A DNA stretch of 64,000 nucleotides from positions 47,783,494 to 47,847,493 of the forward strand of contig NC_092859.1 in NCBI RefSeq assembly GCF_032062135.1, written 5' to 3'. The notes beneath the pieces are model-generated. The model was not told the DNA's origin. It ran no database searches and worked only from the letters and a program-made list of their open reading frames with translations. Each line of letters starts with the position of its first letter. The stretch's first letter is position 1. Both the position numbers and the translations under genes were made by a program. This DNA is from Pyxicephalus adspersus (taxonomy: Eukaryota; Chordata; Amphibia; Anura; Pyxicephalidae). This document shows, piece by piece, positions 23,840-34,302 of this stretch.

Positions 23840-24885
23840 CATTCATTCTGTGAAAAAACAGGTGTCAATTACAGGCCTTGTTTAAGGAAGGAAGGCAGCA
23901 AATGTTGTATATACCATTTGTCTCCCCGAAAATCGGTAAAACGGTTCATTCCATTGTTTAGAAGAAAACAACATACTTTGATATTGGTATAGGCAAGAAG
24001 CCCCACAAAGTCCCATTGTTGAAAAAAATGTTGTGCTGAAGAGGTTACAGTTTGCCAAAGAACACAATGATGGCCTGAAGAGAAATGGTCAACATTTTGT
24101 GGACTGCTGAAAGCAAGATTGTTCTATTTGGGTATGGGGCTGCAGACAGTTGTCAGGAAAAAAGTCAAACCACATTACACTATGAAGCATGATGGCACAA
24201 GCATCATGATATGGAGAGGTTTCTCATACAAGGTGTTGAGCCTATTTGTCGCATGCCGGTGATCATGGATCAGTTTGAATCAGTTTTGCTGAAAAGCATA
24301 TGCTCTTTAAATGGGTGATCAACAAGAGAATGGCCCTAAATACACCAGTAAAAGAGCAACATCTTTAGATTTTAGATGACCAAGAATAAGGTTTTGGAGT
24401 GGCCATTCGATCCCAGGCCTATTGTGTGGTGATATAAAAAAATGCTGTTTTTGGGTCAAAACCAAAACATGCAGTTGAATTGTGGAATGCAGACCCAGCC
24501 CGGGATCAATAAATACCTGTTCAATACCTATTGGTCGACTTCATGCAACACTGATGTGCAACATTTCTTAGATACAGTGGTTATACAACAGATTGTTCAG
24601 TGATTCAAACTAAAGCAAAATCCTAAAAAATTTTTTTCAGTTTATACAGTCAATGTCTGAGTTTGTAATGAAGAGTGCAGACTGCTATTTTTTTGAGCAA
24701 CCTAATATTCCCCTTTCTTTAATTTCTGTAATGGAATAACACAAATTTGATACATGTTTCTTTATGTTTTGATTTGGAATAGAATGTGCAGTGTTCTCAA
24801 TACATTTTCATGTATGGAATTTAAAGGATGTTGAGCTTTATTCACTTTTTTAAACACACTGCTATTATTCTGAACATGCTTTTTT
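23840..24885 (+). pseudogene. Tc1-like transposase pseudogene
   Basis: Tc1/mariner transposases are DDE enzymes that cut and paste DNA at TA sites in the nucleus. Pieces of such a protein are readable in scattered frames: LKRLQFAKEH near 24040, MKHDGTSIMIWRGF (24182-24223) equivalent to the family's VKHGGGSIMVWGCF block, and VLEWP near 24391-24405 equivalent to VLEWPSQSPDLNP. Stops and frameshifts lie between them. The region downstream (about 24630-24885, CACTGCTATTATTCTGAAC) matches my memory of the terminal region of a Tc1-like family common in fish and frogs. It is dead. Exact ends and terminal TA pairs are not resolved. Confidence 0.75.
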
Positions 24886-25968
24886 TTTATCTATTAGTGT
24901 TATTTTGCCTGTAAATTACTGTTATCATTATTATTTTTATAAAAGAAACATAGTCCAAATAAAGTATTTTCAGTTTAACCAATGCTTTTATGTATTGGTC
25001 GATAAAATGAGGCAGAGATGTGTCATTTGCCCACATACTTTAAGCTAAAATGCGTCCTTCTCTCTAAAATTTGGTAGGTATAGTTGTGTGGATGTGTGTA
25101 GTAGTAAAGCCAATGCTGTGATCCAGAGAAGATAATAAAAATACAGCGTCAGGTGTCAAAGCAATAAAACAGGTCTCTAAATAAGAATGGGGTATAAATC
25201 TCTTAGGCTGTAAACTCTTCAGGGCAGGGTCCTCTTCTCCTCCTGTATCTCTGTCTGGGTTATGAATCACAGTTTACCATACTCTTCCAATCAATAATTC
25301 AATGTTTAAAGACCCATAGAAGGCAAGCTGTCTTTTTAGCCTAAAAATTCTGGTATGGCTTTTCTGGCTTTGACATTTTATGTTAGTGCAATATAAAGCG
25401 TAGTCAGTTTGTTGGGTGAAAAGAGAACCCATAAAGGACATTTGGCCTGGTGGGCAGGAAGTATGGATACAGATACACTGGTGTAAAACTGAAATCGTTT
25501 TTGCTATCCCTGTGACACCAACTCTCGGTAAATTGAATGTTTGGTCCTAGGCAGTATGACTACATAGGGAATTAACCAATGCAAGCTTTCAGACTGGATT
25601 AACACAAATGCACTGTGTCAATGAATGTTGCCGTGTTTTTCGGAATAACACAACAATGCACATTCCAAACACACCTACCTCGCAGCACATAGTAACACAA
25701 GTAAACACACTAACATGCATAATTGTGGTAGCTAAAAGTGGCACGGAATGTAGATGAAAATGATGCATGCACTTTTTGGTGCATTTTATTCTGATAGAAG
25801 TATTAATGCATATTGAAAATATGTGAAAAAACGCACACTGCAAATGTAATTGGCCACTCTCATACAGTTCAAAACACATTAAAATGAAAAATGTCAATTG
25901 CGTAGAATTGTCAGCCCATTACCAAGGAATAGGCTGTCTTACCATGATGCATGTTAACATTTATGCAG
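24886..25968. other. Unassigned DNA with one L2 scrap
   Basis: Apart from the L2 fragment at 25195-25262 no element or gene is recognised. About 25600-25940 has an unusual mix of GCATTTTGTG/AACGCAC-like words and may be an old repeat; the minus-strand frame there has no domain signature. Confidence 0.45.
25195..25262 (+). mobile_element. L2-type LINE 3' UTR fragment
   Basis: TGTAAACTCTTCAGGGCAGG followed by GTCCTCTTCTCCTCCTGTAT is the sense version of the words seen inverted at 40660-40720 (CAGGAGGAGAGGACCC, GAAGAGCTTACAATC). It is therefore a short piece of the same L2-like 3' region. Confidence 0.65.
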
Positions 25969-25972
25969 TTAA

Positions 25973-26394
25973 GCTGCGTACACACTTCCAATTTTTATCG
26001 TTGGAAATGAACGACGAACGATCGATTGGTCAAAAATCGCTCGTAAAAAAAGTAACCAACGACGCCGACGAACGAGAATAGTCGCTGGAAATGAACGACC
26101 GGACCGGCGGATCGGATTGGACGACTATCGTTTACCATCTATCGTGTGTATGGTCGTTCATTGATCGTCCATGGTCTGAGCATGCGTGATGAACGAACGT
26201 TCGTTCACTTCCTGTCGTGCACGTCACTTCCTGTATCGCTCAAACGATCGCATCTATTGTGTGTACAATATCTGCGAACGATCGTGTCGTTATCTGCATG
26301 TACAGGATCGGTGCTATACGATCGTTCGCCGATATCGTGCAGGATCGTTCGTCGTTCGTTTACCAACGATAATTATTGGAAGTGTGTACGTAGC
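25973..26394. mobile_element. CpG-rich TTAA-flanked MITE, full copy
   Basis: The inverted termini are GCTGCGTACACACTTCCAAT and ATTGGAAGTGTGTACGTAGC. TTAA lies immediately outside both (25969-25972, 26395-26398). The interior is dense in CG dinucleotides and in ATCGTTCG/CGAACGAT words, so the element can fold extensively. The CG density mimics a CpG island, but the boundaries coincide exactly with the transposon. Small frames here are not genes. Confidence 0.82.
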
Positions 26395-26398
26395 TTAA

Positions 26399-27913
26399 GG
26401 CACCACAAGAATATGAATCTGGCCTTAGACTGCATATTGCAAAGGAATGTGCTATAAATGCTAGCTGGCTGGTTTTATTCATGATTTAACTGCTCTTCTT
26501 TTTATAATAATGTCCTACTTTCTAATTGTCAGTTTAATTAGATTAAATATCAGACATCACCAGACCTCAGTTCCCTGATGTACTTCAGTTTTAATTCCAA
26601 CATTCATCCACCTAAGTAATAGAACACCACCAAGTCAAGTGGCCCAGGCATTTAATAGCACATCAAAACCAACATTTAAGTAGCCTTCAAGCATGTTACA
26701 CATTTATCCTGCTAAGATTACAGGTACTTTTTTTCATGTGCAAGAAAAAAAAAAACAATGCTAGAAAATATGTAACTTGCTACCATGTGATCTCAAGGGA
26801 AACGGCAGCATTTTGATTGAATTCATTCAAGTTCTCTGTTATTATCGAGCCTTTCTGACAGCAGAGGACAAACTGCCTTTCAACAGGCAAGCTGCAACGT
26901 GCCAATGATTCAAGAAAGAAAGGGGGAGAAAAAAGATCAAGAGGCCCACAGGAATATATTTTCCCAGTATCACAAAACATTGATTCTTTGAATGGCTTTA
27001 CAATTTAATATTTTGCAGCCTCTGCCGATAAATGTGAAATATTAAGCTTTGATGAAGCTTATTTACTTTAAGCAATAGAATATGTGTCAAGCATGAAAAA
27101 TAAGAATTATTATCATGGCCTGTTTAGCGTCTTTTTTGTATGCTGGTGTTTCAGCAGTCAATAAAATGCAGCAATGATGTCTATGAAAAAAATAAATTCT
27201 AAGGTAGACATTACTTTTTTAAAGCACATGGCATTTCCTGCATCCATTATCTTTCCATCTATGAAATGGGTATATATCAGACCCTGCAAAAATGGAGGAG
27301 AGTTTTACTGATACAAGAATAAGACAGTTTAGTCTCCAACTGTTTCGGACCTTCAATTATATCTGAACTTTCGCAAAACATTTGTATCATGGAGGATATA
27401 AAAAGGTCATTAAATTGGGTTAACATTTCTGAATATTTATTTTATTTCCACAGTATGATGTAGCCATGTGTTCTTCTAAGTCTTTGCTGTGAATAAGCTT
27501 TACCTGTTCTCCACTAGGAGCATGACCCACACCAATTTTCCTACTTTTTACCAATTTTACATACATTACATGACTGTTTTTTTTAATTAAGGTACAAGAA
27601 CACTATTGGCTTGGTCCCAAAAGTACAAAACCAATAGAATAGGGAGCTCAGAAAAGGTTGTCCCTGGGTTTGTCACATTTTCTCTTCTTGTAAATTGTTT
27701 AATGGAAACAAAATAAACGTATTTTTACATTTTTTTTCAACATTTATGTTTTTATATTTAGTGCATTGGACTGATTTATACTGAATGCAAGGAGAGAGCT
27801 GAAAAAACTTTTCTCACACAGCATTGAATGGTCTCCCCATGTTATTTATCGGGAGCTTCAGATATACAGTAAATCTACAACTTCAACTTTCATACATGCA
27901 CTGGGGTTATTTG
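26399..27913. other. Unassigned DNA, no gene seen
   Basis: No repeat termini are recognised. The 26790-27010 segment is non-repetitive and includes TTTTGATTGAATTCATTCAA and CTGACAGCAG; it could be conserved non-coding DNA, but this is a guess from texture only. Confidence 0.4.
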
Positions 27914-28043
27914 TAGTGTTGAGCAAACTGTAAAGTTCGGGTCCGTACCGAACTTTATGATTTTGGGTACCCGGACCCGAACTTTGATCCGAAGTTCGGC
28001 CGAACCCGGTGAACCCGAACTTCCAGGTGTTCGCTCATCCGTA
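27914..28043. mobile_element. TA-flanked 'GTTCGG' MITE, copy 1
   Basis: The element runs from TAGTGTTGAGCAAACTGTAA to GGTGTTCGCTCATCCGTA, with TA at both ends. The interior is built of AAGTTCGGG/CCCGAACTT words, giving strong self-complementarity. It is inverted relative to the two copies at 47.7-47.9 kb. The TA ends suggest Tc1/mariner-type mobilisation. Confidence 0.75.
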
Positions 28044-30164
28044 GGTATTTTGTATCTTTTTGTATCAAACAAAATAGGAAATGTAACAGTGATTATAGAG
28101 ATAACCTTAAATGTTGGCTTGCTGAAACATATATTTTTGGTGACATCTCATGTCTAACTAGTTGTGGATACCTTCTTCCTTACTCTTTAGCTAAAATGAA
28201 GAAAAGCTTTCTCTTGTACCAGTAATGTGTCGCCTATTGCCATGTCTTGCTGAGCTCTCCACAAGATAACTTTTATACATTAATCAGCAACATCTTCTCA
28301 CCTGCTGCTCAAAGACGAAGCGAGAGATAGAGAGAAGCAAGGGAGAAGCAGCAATGGAAGTTAATGACTTCCTGCAAACCTCTAGAGACAGAAGCCTGAG
28401 GATAGGTGTTTACCTCCACTCAATGAAGGATCATCACAGATGCAACACTTTCTTTCTCAGCTTACAAACTGTTTACTAGGCAGGGATATTGGCACCTGAA
28501 TTTCTAGGTTGTACATTTTTTTTATTTATTAGAACCCCTTGAAAATGCTATGTACTGGTAATCATATACAAAATAGTTTTTAAAACAATGAATAGTCACA
28601 AACGGTAATGTGAGTTATTTTACCATATCCTGACTGAGAGTTTTGTATTTAGGCAACAAATAAAGGTGGGTAACATTTTAACATCTTCTAAACCTTTTAA
28701 AACACACATACCCTCCATTTTCTCCATGGGACAGAATGACAACACAAGAACACTATTGGAGACTTATTACCCCATAACAGGGAGTGCCTTTAGGAACCTT
28801 CATAGAAAAATCACCAAATATTATTTTAATAACATCTGTATATTTAAAATTAATAAAAACACATTTTAATTCATTTAAGCTTAGAAGATATTTTAGTACT
28901 TGGCTTTGCATCTATTTTCAATTGTAAATGTATGCATGTTACATTAAAAGTTACATAAGTAACTCTTTATTAATATAGTTATTCAAATTTATGAAAAAAA
29001 AAAAAAGGATTTTCAGCAAAGATATACTGTGTAACTTGATGCAATGCGCATAATACTATTTTTGACTACTGCTCATCATAAAATACAGATCCCTGGTATA
29101 CAGCACTATTTATATAATACAAGAACACCGTTCTACAATTCTCTCGATGTACTTCATATTCCCAAAGGTCTAGCGTGGGAATAAAAATTTCTGTGTTACA
29201 GCTTTCTGCATATATTTGCTATACCAAGAATAAATGAGTAGCAATTAAAGAGAAATACTTTCAATTTTAGGAATTTAGGAATTTAGGGTTTAGGAATTTT
29301 AATTTGACAGATTATTGAACATGCATCAAAATGAAACACTCTGCTTCCAAACCTCATTGTGAATTTTGACCTTGAAGCAAAGTGTTCGGTCCTATCTATC
29401 CAATAAACTAATGTAATGGATGGTCCTTTTACTTAGATTTTTATGAACAAAATTGTGTGGAGTTACTTGACTGTCAAGCAACCATGGTGGTTATTGATTG
29501 CATGACTTACAACTGTGCAAAAAAAAAAAAAAAAGAGTCCATGTGCGATCAATCACGCTCAATGTTTAGGTGTACATCTGGCAGACTATAACATAAAATT
29601 GATTATAACATAAAATTGGTTATAAAGAACGAAAGTTTAGGGTTTTAGAAGCAATATCTCTAACCATAAAGCTTTACATTCAAAATATGCAATAGGCGCC
29701 AGGGCTTCGTTCTATTTAACTAATATTTGGAGATATACCTGACCTCCTCACCTCCTAAAAAAAGCTAATTTCAGCAGCTCATCTACAACCCCCCTACAAT
29801 ATACCCACCCTACCTGTATTTGAACCAGTAAACTCATTTGCCCGACTCTCTATTATAATCATACAATAGTGGGCACTACACCCACTAATCAGCTATTTAG
29901 TTCTCTCGAGTACAGGGGATGTTGTCAGGCAGATAATCAGGTCAAATCTACAGCTAAAACATGTACAAGAGCACTTAAAGTTTCTAACTTGGGCATTTAA
30001 GGTGATGTGCTTTTTATTTTCCTATGCTGCCAGTATCAGTCCAAGGACAGATTTATACCTCCCCCCTCTTTTCTCTGAACTTTGAAGGCAATACTACTAG
30101 CCCTTGTCCTATACGGTTTTTATAATCATCCCAGTAGGAGGCATTGCTTAGCTGCAAATGTAAA
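28044..30164. other. Unassigned DNA, no gene seen
   Basis: AT-rich with A runs (28993-29005 and 29519-29534) and minor direct repeats (AGGAATTTAGGAATTTAGGG near 29270; ATAACATAAAATTG twice near 29588-29617). No protein or repeat family is recognised. Confidence 0.5.
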
Positions 30165-30494
30165 GCTGCATACACACGTGCAATAATTGTCATTGAAAAG
30201 GATCTTTCACAATCCTTTCCAGCGACTAAGGACTGCCCCATGCATGAACAAGTGCTGTACATACAGCACCGTTCTGCTCTATGCAGATGGGAGGGGGAGA
30301 ACGACGGAGTGGCACCCTGCTGCGCTCTCTCCCCCTTCACTTCCATTAAGACTGTTCATCGTCCATCATCCGTGGATCCACCAGGGCGGTCTTTCGGACG
30401 ATGGACGACGGGCGCTGTACGCACGCCAGATTCTCATCTGATATCAGCCCTGAGCCGATTATCGGGCGAGAACCATTAGACGTGTGTACGTAGC
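30165..30494. mobile_element. CpG-type 'GCTACGTACACACGTGCAA' MITE, diverged interior
   Basis: The left end GCTGCATACACACGTGCAAT and the right end AGACGTGTGTACGTAGC are inverted versions of each other and match the termini at 25973-26394 and 11099. The interior differs (GGGAGGGGGAGAACGACGG, CGGACGATGGACGACGG), so it is a separate subfamily or has captured sequence. Overlapping frames on both strands are by-products of the CG-rich composition. Confidence 0.75.
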
Positions 30495-30659
30495 CTGAAT
30501 CTATGTACAGACAATGTGTGTTATCTGCTGGGATGCATGAATAGACAGCATACTTGTTCATTGATGCAGGTGGGGACTGGGGTTAGTATTGGTGTCGCGA
30601 ATGCAGGAGAGGGGCGGGGGACCTGGACATGTTTGGAAAATCATTTAAGATAAGCATCC

Positions 30660-31625
30660 ACTATGCATTCGGGTCCACTCTTGGAGCAACACAACTCGCC
30701 CCAGTCTGCTCAGAGTATTTTGGAATCTGCTGATCTTCTGAAATTTTCACATACAGCCATCTCTATGTTTTACAGAACATAGGATGATAAAGTGAAAACA
30801 TCCAGTGGCAGTTCTTTGGGCCAAAATGCTGTTAGGAAAAAAAATCCCAGACTGGTTTAAGCTTCTCAGCTGGCAACAGTAACTCAAAAAATCACTAGGT
30901 ATGTACTGAGTTATGCACAAAAGCATCTCTAAATATAAAACATTGAACCTTGAAGCACATGAACTACAAAATCAGAATACCAATCAGCTAAGAACAGGCA
31001 TCTGAGGCTACATTTCCCACAGGCTCACCAAAACTGGACAAGAGAAAAACATTACCCAATATGAAGAGTCACAATTTATGCTGCCACATTTGGATAGTAA
31101 GGTCAAAATTTAGCATCAACATCAAGAACACATGGATCCACCCTGCCTTGTATCCCTTGTATCAACAATGCAGTTTAGTGGTCATAGTGTAATAGTGTGG
31201 ACACATTTTGGGCCCTTTAGTACCAAATAAATATCTTTTAATATCACAGCCCCCCTAATATTGTTGATAGGTATGTCCATTCCTTTATGACTGCAATATA
31301 CCCATCCTCTAATGGCTACTTCCTGAACAGAATATTTTTTTCTTGACAATGTGAGTTCACTGTACGGAAATGGCCTTTACAACCACCAGATCTCAACAAC
31401 CTCCTGTTCCAACATATTCCAGATTCAATAGAGAATCTGGAATATGTTGGAACAGGAGATTAATAACAGATGTGCAGCCAACAAATCTGAAACAACTCCA
31501 TGACGCCATCTTGTAAATATTTCCAGCACCTTGTTCAATCTATGCCACAAACAGGGTCCAACTTTGTATTAGCAAGGTGTAACTGATAAAGTCGCCCGAT
31601 AAACTGATAAAGTGTCAGATATATG
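30660..31625 (+). pseudogene. Tc1-like transposase pseudogene, second family
   Basis: I recognise the nucleotide pattern of a Tc1-like family common in fish and frogs. Its words occur in the expected order: ATTTTCACATACAGCCATCT (30735), GGCAACAGTAACTCAAAAAA (30872), TCAGCTAAGAACAGGCATCT (30985), GGCTCACCAAAACTGGACAA (31021), GACAATGTGAGTTCACTGTA (31345), CACCAGATCTCAACAA (31384) and GATGTGCAGCCAACAAATCT (31470). It ends near GGTGTAACTGATAAAGT. Many stops and deletions remove function. At 31401-31458 the segment normally coding for the NPIENLW region is replaced by a perfect palindrome. The left boundary is approximate. Confidence 0.8.
31401..31458. repeat. Perfect 26-bp inverted repeat inside a Tc1 pseudogene
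   Basis: The left arm 31401-31426 (starting CTCCTGTTCCAACATATTCC) is the exact reverse complement of the right arm 31433-31458; the loop is AATAGA. The right arm is the native Tc1 segment (GGAATATGTTGGAACAGGAG). The left arm is an inverted copy inserted just upstream, as made by a replication template switch. Confidence 0.95.
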
Positions 31626-32947
31626 GACAATCAGGCAAAGCCCTAATACCTGCCAAAACAGCTCATTTTTGGGGAAAAAAACATTCATGTTTATCTACAT
31701 GGCTGGTCCAATAAAGGCATATTCACACCCATTAATAGATCAGTGCTTATATTATACTATATAAAAACACACTTCCATCTCTCTGTGGATTTACATTCCT
31801 GTTAATGACTGGAAAATACCTTTGCCTGTATCCAAGCCTAAGAGAAATTATCAGCTGCAACTTACAATACTTTGTCTATAATTCCTCGATTCTGAAAAAA
31901 AGATAACATTCTGTGGAGTAATATACAGATTTATAAACTGGATATCTTACCCAAATAGGGCCAATATTCTGCCTTTGCAAAAGCTTTAGCAGCACAACTG
32001 GCAAATGCTAAAACTACCAGAATATGGGAATGTCTAACTAAATTTATTTAAATAAAGCGAAGAAAGGAAAAGTACACTTTAGCATAAATATTCGGCTACA
32101 CACAGATAAATAATTTAGACAATCATTTCATACCTATAAGTGCTGCAAATGTTTTACACTGGAACAGGTACTGCAAAACACATTAACACGAATCAGTCTG
32201 CAGCTACGCCGATTAGCATTTTACTGTAGCTTTGTTCCAAATGAAATATCTAAATTTGATATACTGTCACAAGAGCTTAGAAAATGAAAGGGGCTACATT
32301 ATGCTTTGTAAATCAGAACCTTAACATCTCTTCTGAAGCATGTTTGCACAAATCGCTCTGCTGACACTTTTTTCTCATTTCACTTAACATTTAAAACATT
32401 TCTTCAAATGCATTTCATTTTCTGCATCTCATATCTCTGTAGAGTGTTTTCGTCAACAGAACAAGATCCTTGAGATTGTGGTGATTGGTTTTCCTTGCAT
32501 GGCATTAACCACAAGTGTTGTAGCACTGAATAGAGATCGTAATGTATCTTTTAATGTTATTTTGAGGCTTCTGCTAAAATAATTTGGTTATTTGCTGTAG
32601 TAGTAAATTAAATAATGTACTTTAGCTACTTTTTATAACATTAAAAATGCATAGGAGGTTGCTGCTATTCAATTTTTTTTCTTCTGCCTTTTTTTTTCTC
32701 CATCCTAATATCTGTCCAGTAGTCACTGATTGCACCAATAACAGTAATAATTGTTGTACATCAATGGATTTTATATACTCTGTAAGCATAGTGGAGTATT
32801 TCCATGTTACCTGAAAAGAAGAGAACCTAGTTATAGTGCTCAGTAATTATTCCCTGAAGTATTAATCCTATGTTTCCCCCACTGGTTCCTATTGCTGATG
32901 TTCGAATCAATAGAGTACACAGAAGAGATGCAGTGGTCAGCAGGAGG
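31626..32947. other. Unassigned DNA; conserved-looking segment
   Basis: No gene is seen. The 32180-32530 segment has no repeat words and a balanced composition (for example CTGCAGCTACGCCGATTAGC and CATTTCACTTAACATTTAAA), which makes it the more plausible of several non-coding conservation candidates here. Confidence 0.4.
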
Positions 32948-33298
32948 TACTACAGCAGACATGTCCAAAATATGGCCCGCGGGCCAATTGCGGCCCATGT
33001 TCAGGTTTTCACCAGCCAGCAGCCTCTGTCATCAAATCAATAATATGCGGTCCTAATATGCGGTTCCCTGTTTACACACGTGTGTGTGTACACAGGGAAT
33101 CCCCTAATTTGTACTGGGCATGTGCATAGACCACGCCCACTTATTCCAAGAAACTGCTCTGCATGGAGTCCGGTGTCAGTGCGGACACATGATTATTTTG
33201 CCGAGTAACTAACAGTAAAATTCAACAATACCAGTAACATTTACATTTTTTAATATTAATATTAAAAACAAGCCATGCAAACCACGTGTGCATGAATC

Positions 33299-33343
33299 AT
33301 CCTCTACGTGTTTCATGGATCTGGTCCACTTCTTCAGGAGGAT
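33299..33343 (-). ncRNA. Hammerhead-ribozyme-like motif, left arm
   Basis: On the minus strand: stem I ATCCTC (33338-33343) pairs perfectly with GAGGAT (33299-33304). The core CTGAAGA (33331-33337) fits CUGANGA. Stem II GTGGA/TCCAT closes on loop CCAGA. Core GAAA (33311-33314) is followed by CACG and TA. Type I hammerheads have this order, and versions with a very short self-complementary stem III are known from Penelope-like elements. Here stem III is CACG rather than the palindrome CGCG, so activity is doubtful. Confidence 0.55.
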
Positions 33344-33487
33344 ATTTGTTTTTATGGTTAAAAACATATATATGTCATTTCCAAATTGCATACAAAGAAA
33401 AAAAGTTCAATCACATAATAACAAAAGCCCCAAAAAAGTAAACATATACAATTTTATTACTTACATTCAAAATCATGAGAAATCTCC

Positions 33488-33530
33488 CCTCCTGAAGAAG
33501 TGGACCAGATCCACGAAATGCATAGAGGAT
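33488..33530 (+). ncRNA. Hammerhead-ribozyme-like motif, right arm
   Basis: Stem I CCTC (33488-33491) pairs with GAGG (33525-33528). Core CTGAAGA (33492-33498). Stem II GTGGA (33500-33504) pairs with TCCAC (33510-33514). Core GAAA (33515-33518). Then a self-complementary TGCA (33519-33522) and TA, giving a UH cleavage context. All conserved core positions of the CUGANGA...GAAA...UH pattern are present. With a 4-nt palindromic stem III the expected active form is a dimer. Activity is inferred, not shown. Confidence 0.6.
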
Positions 33531-34135
33531 GATTAATGCACATGTGGTTTGTCTTGCTGTATTTTCACTTGATTTTATTATTTATATTAAATATTTTCAA
33601 TGTTACTGGTATTGTTGAATTTTACAACTGTTAGTTACTTGGCAACATATTCATATGTATATACATATATATAGTAAAACACAAAGAAACTATTATGGTG
33701 ATTTGCATGAGAAGAGTGGCCAAGCTTGCCAGTGCACATTAGACCAGACCCTCTAAAAAATGTCAGGGTACAAAAAGGAAACCTATGCATCCATTTTGGC
33801 AGAGTGATTTTGGTAAAAACTTGTTTAGATTTATTTGTGTTCTGAGTGAAGAAATGAATAGTATGCCATTTGCAATAAAAATTAATAAAACAATTAATTT
33901 GCCTTTAATGTTAATGCTTCAAACAATGTCAGACTGAATGGTCGGCCCCCCACACATTTTTACCTCACCAAATCTGGCCCTCCTTGCAAAAAGTTTGGAC
34001 ACCCCTGTACTACAGTGACACATGAGACAGACACTCTGCACATGTGTGCATTCGGGTGCAGTTGCCTCTGGCTGTGCGGTGTTTCCTCCTCTGGAGGAAG
34101 AACCACACTGAACACTGTCTTAAAAAAGGCTTTAG

Positions 34136-34302
34136 TGCCTCACATTTTTATGCAATCTTTTTATTCAACCCGCTGAATTAAAGATGAAAGTCTGCAGTTC
34201 AACTGCAACTAAGTGTTTTGTTTAAAATGAATTGTGGTAATGTACAGAACCAAAATTAGAAAAAAAGTTGTCTCTGTCCAAATATTTATGGACCTAACTG
34301 TA
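34136..34302 (+). mobile_element. Tc1-like element, terminal fragment
   Basis: The fragment ends GTCCAAATATTTATGGACCT followed by AACTGTA, the inverted terminus of a Tc1-like family that begins TACAGTTAGGTCCATAAATA. Upstream words AACTGCAACTAAG and GTGGTAATGTACAGAACCAA also fit that family. The left part of the element is missing. It lies 120 bp beyond the hAT and is a separate insertion. Confidence 0.7.

Larger units (their letters stand above)
33199..33645. mobile_element. Inverted pair of probable Penelope-like element tails nested in the hAT
   Basis: Two arms of roughly 145-160 bp are near-perfect reverse complements around a spacer of about 140 bp. The outer ends are TTGCCGAGTAACTAACAG and GTTAGTTACTTGGCAA. 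Both arms share AATGTTACTGGTATTGTTGA and a hammerhead-like block. The right arm carries ATTTTATTATTTATA (33572-33586), the same 15-mer found downstream of the Penelope-like pseudogene (62660-62674). I infer that each arm is a 3' tail of a Penelope-like element, arranged head to head. A palindromic MITE is the alternative. Confidence 0.6.
32956..34007. mobile_element. hAT transposon copy with perfect 8-bp duplications
   Basis: The ends CAGACATGTCCAAAATATGG and AAAAAGTTTGGACACCCCTG form inverted termini of the CAGGGGTGTCCAAACT hAT (Charlie-like) type. The 8-mer TACTACAG is present unchanged on both sides (32948-32955, 34008-34015), so the boundaries are secure. The next inner words (GGCCCGCGGGCCAATTGCGG on the left, TGGTCGGCCCCCCACACATT on the right) are also family-like. 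At 1052 bp there is no transposase frame. The centre is occupied by a foreign inverted-repeat insertion (33199-33645). Confidence 0.9.

Noticed and set aside
26146..26457. 103-codon frame in CG-rich DNA, and a CpG-island promoter
   Set aside because: Both fall within a TTAA-flanked MITE whose ends account for the CG-rich block exactly.
30144..30479. 111-codon frame at 30.1-30.5 kb
   Set aside because: It is contained almost entirely in a CpG-type MITE, and overlapping frames on both strands show the composition effect.
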